In this document: positions 60,243 through 64,000 of the stretch, in pieces | Layout: each line of letters opens with the position of its first letter | How positions within the stretch are numbered: the first letter of the stretch is position 1 | NCBI GenBank assembly: GCA_963791615.1 | Contig: CAWBTE010000019.1 | Location: 25,955-89,954, forward strand | Origin: CAILZL01 sp963791615 | GTDB taxonomy: Bacteria > Pseudomonadota > Gammaproteobacteria > Steroidobacterales > Steroidobacteraceae | DNA length: 64,000 nt | Direction of reading: 5' to 3' | Program-made: the position numbers and the translations under genes | Notes under the pieces: model-generated | What the model was told of the DNA's origin: nothing | The model's input: only the letters and a program-made list of their open reading frames with translations | Databases searched by the model: none

Positions 60243-62084
60243 TCAGATCCACCCGCTCTGAGGTATTGGCCTGCTGCCACGACTCCCTACCCTCGATGCC
60301 GAAATAGTTGCCAGCCCGACCATGCACAGCAACGTCCAGCCATCCAGCGATCCGCCACCTCCGTCGCTGGCAGGCGGGGCGCTGGCGTTGGTGGCAGTCG
60401 TGGACGTCGTGACGTTCTGGATTGTTGCCGTAACCTTCGGCACTGCGATGACTGGGCTCCCCATCACGGCGCCAAGGGTGACATCGAAAACCTTCCCGAA
60501 GGGCGACGCGGCGTCGTTCATGACCGGAATAGTGATGAGCTTGTCTGCAGTGTCGCCGTCGGCCCAGTCGAGCTGGCCCGTAACAGGCGTGTAGTCTTTG
60601 CCAGCAGTCGCGGGCACACAGCAGGGGTAAAACACTGTCGAGGTGTCACCGGTCGCATAGCTGACGCTGACCGCACCGGCATTGCCCGCTGTACGCGACA
60701 CGCGCACGGACATTGTCCCGGCTGTCTCCAATGCCGATGTCGATGCAATGCTGATCAAGCCAAGACTGGGCACCGCGCTGGCCTGCAGCCTGATGGCTGT
60801 TGCGCCTGAAAGAAGGACGACGGAACCGTCGGGTTGCTCGACCATGTCCGTGACTCCCAACGATCGCAGAACGACAATGCCATGGTCGCCGAAGAGTGGA
60901 TCGAGTACGCCGGTCGCGCTATCCAGCCTGGCCACGACATTCACATAGTTGTTCGTGCTGCCAATTCGCGCCGATCCCGCCACCAGGATGTAGCGGCCAT
61001 TGTTGCTGGCAGCGGCCGACGACACGCTGATGATCGAAAGCGTCGCGCCCGAGCTGCCGCCCACAACGGGCATGTAGCCCGTGCCCAGCCCGCCGAAGGA
61101 CGCCACTGGCGTGCCGTCCGCGTGGAGGCGGGCGATCAGGCTGCGCGTTCCTTCATAGCCGGCGTACAGCGAATCACCGCCGGGCAGTAGAGCGACAAGC
61201 CGCCAATATGGACTGGCATTTACAATTGGAGTGCTGCCAGCGACGCCATTGGCGTCCAGCAGCAGTTCAAATTCGCCGTAGTCCCAGCCGAGATAGATGT
61301 TTCCGCCCGTCAGGACATCGAAGTAGGGAAGAGAATGGACAGGCAGTACCGCGTTACCACCGTTGGTACCAAAGCCGGCATCTGCGGAGCCATCCGTGTT
61401 GTAGCGCCGAAGACCGACCACGATATCCGTTGCAGACGTGATAGAAGACGAGGAGCCCGCCAGCAGCGCCAGCACGCGTCCATCAGGCTGCAGTGCAAAC
61501 CGGTATACCCAGTTGCCGTCCCCGCTCTTCGAATTGACCTCGAAAGAACCCGCTGGTCGCGTAACCATGCCGCCGGCTCCAAACGATGTGTCCGGATTAC
61601 CGCTGGAATCCAGCCGCAGGATCGCCGACTGCCGGCCCGCACTACCGATAAACGAACCGCCCAGCCACAACTTGCCATCCGCCGTCCGCAGCGCTGGCCC
61701 GGTAATGCCATTGGCACTGCACATCTCGAAGCTGGCTTGCAGCACCCGGTTCCCTGCGAATCCGTACGCCAGATCCGGACGGCCGTTGACGTCGGTGTGG
61801 CCATACTGTGTTGTGCCGCCGCCGGACGCCGTCGAATACACGATGCTGCCGTCGCCCAGCAGACCCGCCTGTGCGACCGGTGCGCTGGATCTTCTTAGCA
61901 GGCAATCACCCGTTGCCGACAGCGGAAACTGGAAGATGCCGTTGTTCCCATAGGTCGGATCGATATCGCCGACGCCGGCCAGTGCCGTCGACGTATTGAC
62001 GGCTGCACAGACTGCGACCAACAGCAACCGGCGCCAGAGCCGTCGCAACGGCAGGCACAACAGCCGCGAGTATGAATGTCTCAT
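60243..62084 (-). CDS. Exported delta-60-repeat / Calx-beta protein with GlyGly-CTERM-like tail
   Basis: A 613-residue protein. An N-terminal signal (LCLPLRRLWRRLLLVAVCAA) is followed by GVGDIDPTYGNNGIFQFPLS, the first of several repeats of delta-60 type (others at ILRLDSSGNPDTSFGAGG, YNTDGSADAGFGTNGG and RLDSATGVLDPLFGDHG). A Calx-beta-like domain follows (SIASTSALETAGTMSVRVSR, SVSYATGDTS, GDTADKLITIPV). The last 40 residues are a Gly-rich patch, a hydrophobic helix and a basic end (GGGGSLDGWTLLCMVGLATI then SR), like GlyGly-CTERM sorting signals processed by rhombosortase. It is a probable surface or secreted adhesin-like protein. Confidence 0.78.
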   Translation of the reverse strand: MRHSYSRLLCLPLRRLWRRLLLVAVCAAVNTSTALAGVGDIDPTYGNNGIFQFPLSATGDCLLRRSSAPVAQAGLLGDGSIVYSTASGGGTTQYGHTDVNGRPDLAYGFAGNRVLQASFEMCSANGITGPALRTADGKLWLGGSFIGSAGRQSAILRLDSSGNPDTSFGAGGMVTRPAGSFEVNSKSGDGNWVYRFALQPDGRVLALLAGSSSSITSATDIVVGLRRYNTDGSADAGFGTNGGNAVLPVHSLPYFDVLTGGNIYLGWDYGEFELLLDANGVAGSTPIVNASPYWRLVALLPGGDSLYAGYEGTRSLIARLHADGTPVASFGGLGTGYMPVVGGSSGATLSIISVSSAAASNNGRYILVAGSARIGSTNNYVNVVARLDSATGVLDPLFGDHGIVVLRSLGVTDMVEQPDGSVVLLSGATAIRLQASAVPSLGLISIASTSALETAGTMSVRVSRTAGNAGAVSVSYATGDTSTVFYPCCVPATAGKDYTPVTGQLDWADGDTADKLITIPVMNDAASPFGKVFDVTLGAVMGSPVIAVPKVTATIQNVTTSTTATNASAPPASDGGGGSLDGWTLLCMVGLATISASRVGSRGSRPIPQSGWI

Positions 62085-62109
62085 GGTCCCTCTCCCGCAG
62101 TTTCATTGG

Positions 62110-62135
62110 CGTCGTCCGTAACCATATGGACGACG
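62110..62135. promoter_or_regulatory. Inverted repeat upstream of the delta-60 gene
   Basis: CGTCGTCC (62110-62117) and GGACGACG (62128-62135) form a perfect 8-bp inverted repeat with a 10-nt loop, 25 nt before the gene start. It could be a repressor site or a 5' UTR hairpin. The rest of the 298-nt intergenic region (62085-62382) shows nothing else I can name. Confidence 0.4.
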
Positions 62136-62382
62136 AAACCGATCTGCTGGGAGTTGCGACGAATTGGTCTTTTCAGGCACGAAGCGGCAAATATGGGCTT
62201 TGAATTTGTGCCCGGGAATCAGGGCAGCGCGGATATGCGCTGTGATCGGCGTAGGGTGCGATTCGCATTGATTCGCCGGTTGCGTGACCGCCAGTACTCG
62301 TTACAGAGTGGACAAGAATCTGGAAAATTTGCCTAGACCCGTCGGTGGTGTGATCGTGTTCTGACATGTCGCCAAGGGTGCA

Positions 62383-62565
62383 CTACTTTCCGCTCTTGGG
62401 GCCTGCGAAGTACCAGATGATGAACCCCACCAACGGCAACACAATGACCAGCACGGTCCATAAGGCTTTCTTACCGGTGCTGACACCGCTCTGAAGAATA
62501 TTGATGATCGCCCATACATCGGCGGCCAGAACGAGCAGTCCCCATAACCCATTCAGATTTGTCAT
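62383..62565 (-). CDS. Small PLDc_N-domain membrane protein, 60 residues
   Basis: From the ATG at 62565, preceded by AGGAG at 9 nt, the protein is MTNLNGLWGLLVLAADVWAI, a linker (LQSGVSTGKKALWTV) and a second helix (LVIVLPLVGFIIWYFAGPKS). This is the two-helix unit found at the N-terminus of phospholipase D-type cardiolipin synthases (PLDc_N), here as a standalone protein. Such small proteins are common and uncharacterised. An upstream ATG at 62574 is also in frame. Confidence 0.8.
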   Translation of the reverse strand: MTNLNGLWGLLVLAADVWAIINILQSGVSTGKKALWTVLVIVLPLVGFIIWYFAGPKSGK

Positions 62566-63008
62566 CGCGAGCATCTCCTGGCAGGCAAATTGGTGCGTTC
62601 GCAAACGCTAGTTGAAGCGAATAATCTTCTCGAAATGTCTCCGGGTCCACTTGTAACAGTGGCCGGATCGTCACGGGATGGCCGTGAATGCTGAGCTCTG
62701 GACGAAAATCAGTACTACTCCAAGGCGGCCACTGGAAGTAATCAAAGCGGATACTCGCGCTAATATCTGCGAATCGACGGCCCGGCACCATTCACTAAGG
62801 AAGTCAGTTTTCACCGGGAAGAAATTTAAGAACGTAGCCAGCGTGAAAAGCAGCCAGGCACGGCAGCAAAGGACGCGGCAAGGCTGTAATATCCGTGCCT
62901 CTGGTTGGTGTCCTTGCCACAGTCGAGGCATTAAAACGGATTGCGCTTGGCCTGATCTTAGCACTGGCATGATTTGCAAACTGATACCCGAAGACAGGAG
63001 AGGACAGT
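62566..63008. other. Intergenic region without a recognised gene
   Basis: These 443 nt between the PLDc_N gene and the HIRAN gene contain no gene I can support. A minus-strand open frame (62471-62791) overlaps the PLDc_N gene and resembles no known family. The HIRAN gene is preceded by GGAGAGGACAGT. No T-tailed hairpin or clear promoter is seen. Confidence 0.4.
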
Positions 63009-63683
63009 ATGTCTAACAATCGACACTACTTGGAGTCACGACCAATTCCCGCAGGATTTAGGATATTCGATAGCCGAATTGAAGTTGCCGGCATCCACTT
63101 CTACAAAGATGACGTCAAAAGCCTAGCATCCGCGAGCGACCCCCAGATTGAGTTCGAGCGAGATACAGCAAATACCAATGATTCCAACGCGATTAAGGTA
63201 ATAGGATGCTGGCCGGGATTCTTTGGGACTAAGCGACGCATGATTGGCTTTCTCCCAAAGAGATCGCTAAAACCATCGCGCAGTCAAACTTACTTGGGGC
63301 ACTTCGCCCAAGTAGAAAACCATGCATTCGGGAGTGGTGGTCGAGTTGAGGTGTATTTTCAGATTATTGGGCCGAAGGATAAGTATTTATTGTATCGAAA
63401 TGGTGAGGGCAGCAAAGGAAACTCCGGCAGCCAATCCGTTGACGCATCCAGAAATTATTCGCTGCCAAGTGACCATGATTCCTTAGTTGTTGAGCTGCTT
63501 GCATTAGTAGAGGAAGAAGAACGAAAGGCGGCGCGGACTGGGTATGGGGTGGCGCCATACCCATACGAACGGCTTGCAATCGCATACCGGAAAGCAAAGC
63601 GTCTTAATGATGAGATTGCGATTCTTGAACGCTACCAGAAACAAAATAAGGCCCCTGGTGCGTCGCCTGCAAAACTTTGCTGA
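63009..63683 (+). CDS. HIRAN-domain protein
   Basis: A 224-residue protein with an N-terminal HIRAN domain (about residues 22-110): VAGIHFYKDDVKSL, IEFERDTANTNDSNAIKVIG, then MIGFLPKRS. HIRAN domains bind DNA 3' ends or unusual DNA in replication-fork and repair proteins. The C-terminal part (about 150-215) is helical (YERLAIAYRKAKRLNDEIAI, LERYQKQ) and resembles a single TPR-like helical pair. GGAGAGGACAGT precedes the ATG. The gene is lower in GC than its neighbours, a hint of transfer. The partner is unknown. Confidence 0.75.
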   Translation: MSNNRHYLESRPIPAGFRIFDSRIEVAGIHFYKDDVKSLASASDPQIEFERDTANTNDSNAIKVIGCWPGFFGTKRRMIGFLPKRSLKPSRSQTYLGHFAQVENHAFGSGGRVEVYFQIIGPKDKYLLYRNGEGSKGNSGSQSVDASRNYSLPSDHDSLVVELLALVEEEERKAARTGYGVAPYPYERLAIAYRKAKRLNDEIAILERYQKQNKAPGASPAKLC

Positions 63684-64000
63684 GCGTTTGGCAAAAGCAA
63701 AAACGCGGGTCTGACGTCTAATCTCGATCCATCAGGCTTGAGAATATCACCTTGTTCGGCTGCCTCTGGTGCAACTGCCCAGCATGCTGGACTTAAACCA
63801 GCATCGAACACACGAAACGCATGGCACGCCAAATGCTCACCTGCACAACGTGTGCATGGTGCGGTGCGTGTGCATGGTGCCTGTGTGTATGGTGCCCATG
63901 TGTGCATGGTGCCGGTGCGTCGATCCGCATGTATTTTGCATAGGGGGTTCGTGGACACAAGACCCAATGCAGGCAAACAGTGCCGGCACTGTACTCCAGT
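63684..64000. repeat. Gene-poor end of the window with degenerate TGTGCATGGTGC repeats
   Basis: The last 317 nt hold no supported gene. Copies of TGTGCATGGTGC lie at 63851, 63869 and 63901, and a variant TGTGTATGGTGC lies at 63884, with spacings of 15-18 nt. They form a short imperfect tandem array within about 62 bp. An opposite-strand open frame (63632-63976) through it is Thr/Cys/Pro-rich and looks spurious. Confidence 0.5.

Noticed and set aside
62471..62791. A minus-strand frame of 106 codons upstream of the PLDc_N gene.
   Set aside because: It runs through the PLDc_N gene in another frame and has no supporting ribosome site or family; that gene is the better call.
63632..63976. A minus-strand frame of 114 codons over the end of the HIRAN gene.
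   Set aside because: Its composition reflects the TGTGCATGGTGC repeats and it overlaps the HIRAN gene antisense.

Overview
The window looks like a chromosomal segment of a gammaproteobacterium, probably from the Nevskiales/Steroidobacterales/Xanthomonadales neighbourhood. This is inferred from gene content: an mlaFEDCB operon, queA-tgt-(AI-2E permease) near yajC-secD-secF, accA-tilS, and a complete his operon headed by a TrpR-family regulator. Secreted DUF6152 and tannase-family proteins also fit. Base composition is moderately GC-rich. No rRNA genes, CRISPR arrays or intact prophage are visible.

Layout. 0-0.9 kb: 5' end of sufB and its Rrf2-type regulator. 1-4.2 kb: the phospholipid-transport operon mlaFEDCB. 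4.2-8.1 kb (minus): low-molecular-weight phosphatase, two tandem NnrU paralogues, a thiolase and a PlsC-type acyltransferase. 8.3-11.6 kb: xerD and a TonB-dependent receptor, separated by a 29-bp perfect inverted repeat. 11.6-18.7 kb: metabolic and RNA genes (ferredoxin, Nudix hydrolase, thioesterase, VOC protein, broken GNAT gene, MFS pump, histone-H1-like protein, DEAD helicase, transglutaminase, small proteins). 18.9-23.1 kb: a block of exported proteins (DUF6152 protein, partner, EF-hand protein, tannase-family esterase, ModA-like binding protein). 23.1-27.2 kb: a decayed genomic island ending at tRNA-Leu(CAA), holding HigBA, ParDE and TacAT-type toxin-antitoxin modules, two copies of a tiny membrane-protein gene, a possible relaxase remnant and two integrase fragments in opposite orientation.

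27.4-42.4 kb is core genome: queA, tgt, AI-2E-family permease, YbaL-type antiporter, yajC, secD, secF, two TerC proteins, GNAT, SulP permease, accA and tilS. 42.4-50.1 kb is hisIE-F-A-H-B-C-D-G (minus strand, mostly ATGA overlaps) with a TrpR-like gene in front; a GTACTA-N6-TAGTAC palindrome overlaps its promoter. 50.2-56.4 kb holds a RelE/ParE module, an RhlE-like helicase, an MFS transporter, a 291-bp element with 29-bp terminal inverted repeats and a strongly folded interior, an Arg-rich Tat-exported protein, an acyl-CoA dehydrogenase, tRNA-Arg(TCG) and a PhnB-like protein. 56.6-60.0 kb is a LytS/LytTR-type signalling operon: an intact kinase, a second kinase that has lost its catalytic motifs, a cupin and a response regulator. 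60.2-64 kb holds a delta-60-repeat/Calx-beta surface protein with a GlyGly-CTERM-like tail, a small PLDc_N membrane protein and a HIRAN-domain protein.

Caution: at least five genes, including secD and hisF, are broken by single-base indels. Residual sequencing errors are a likely explanation, so no frameshift here should be taken as biological without checking reads. The strongest candidates for something new are the folded 291-bp inverted-repeat element, the duplicated micro-membrane-protein gene flanking the ParDE module, the kinase-pseudokinase pair, and the predicted operator of the his regulator.
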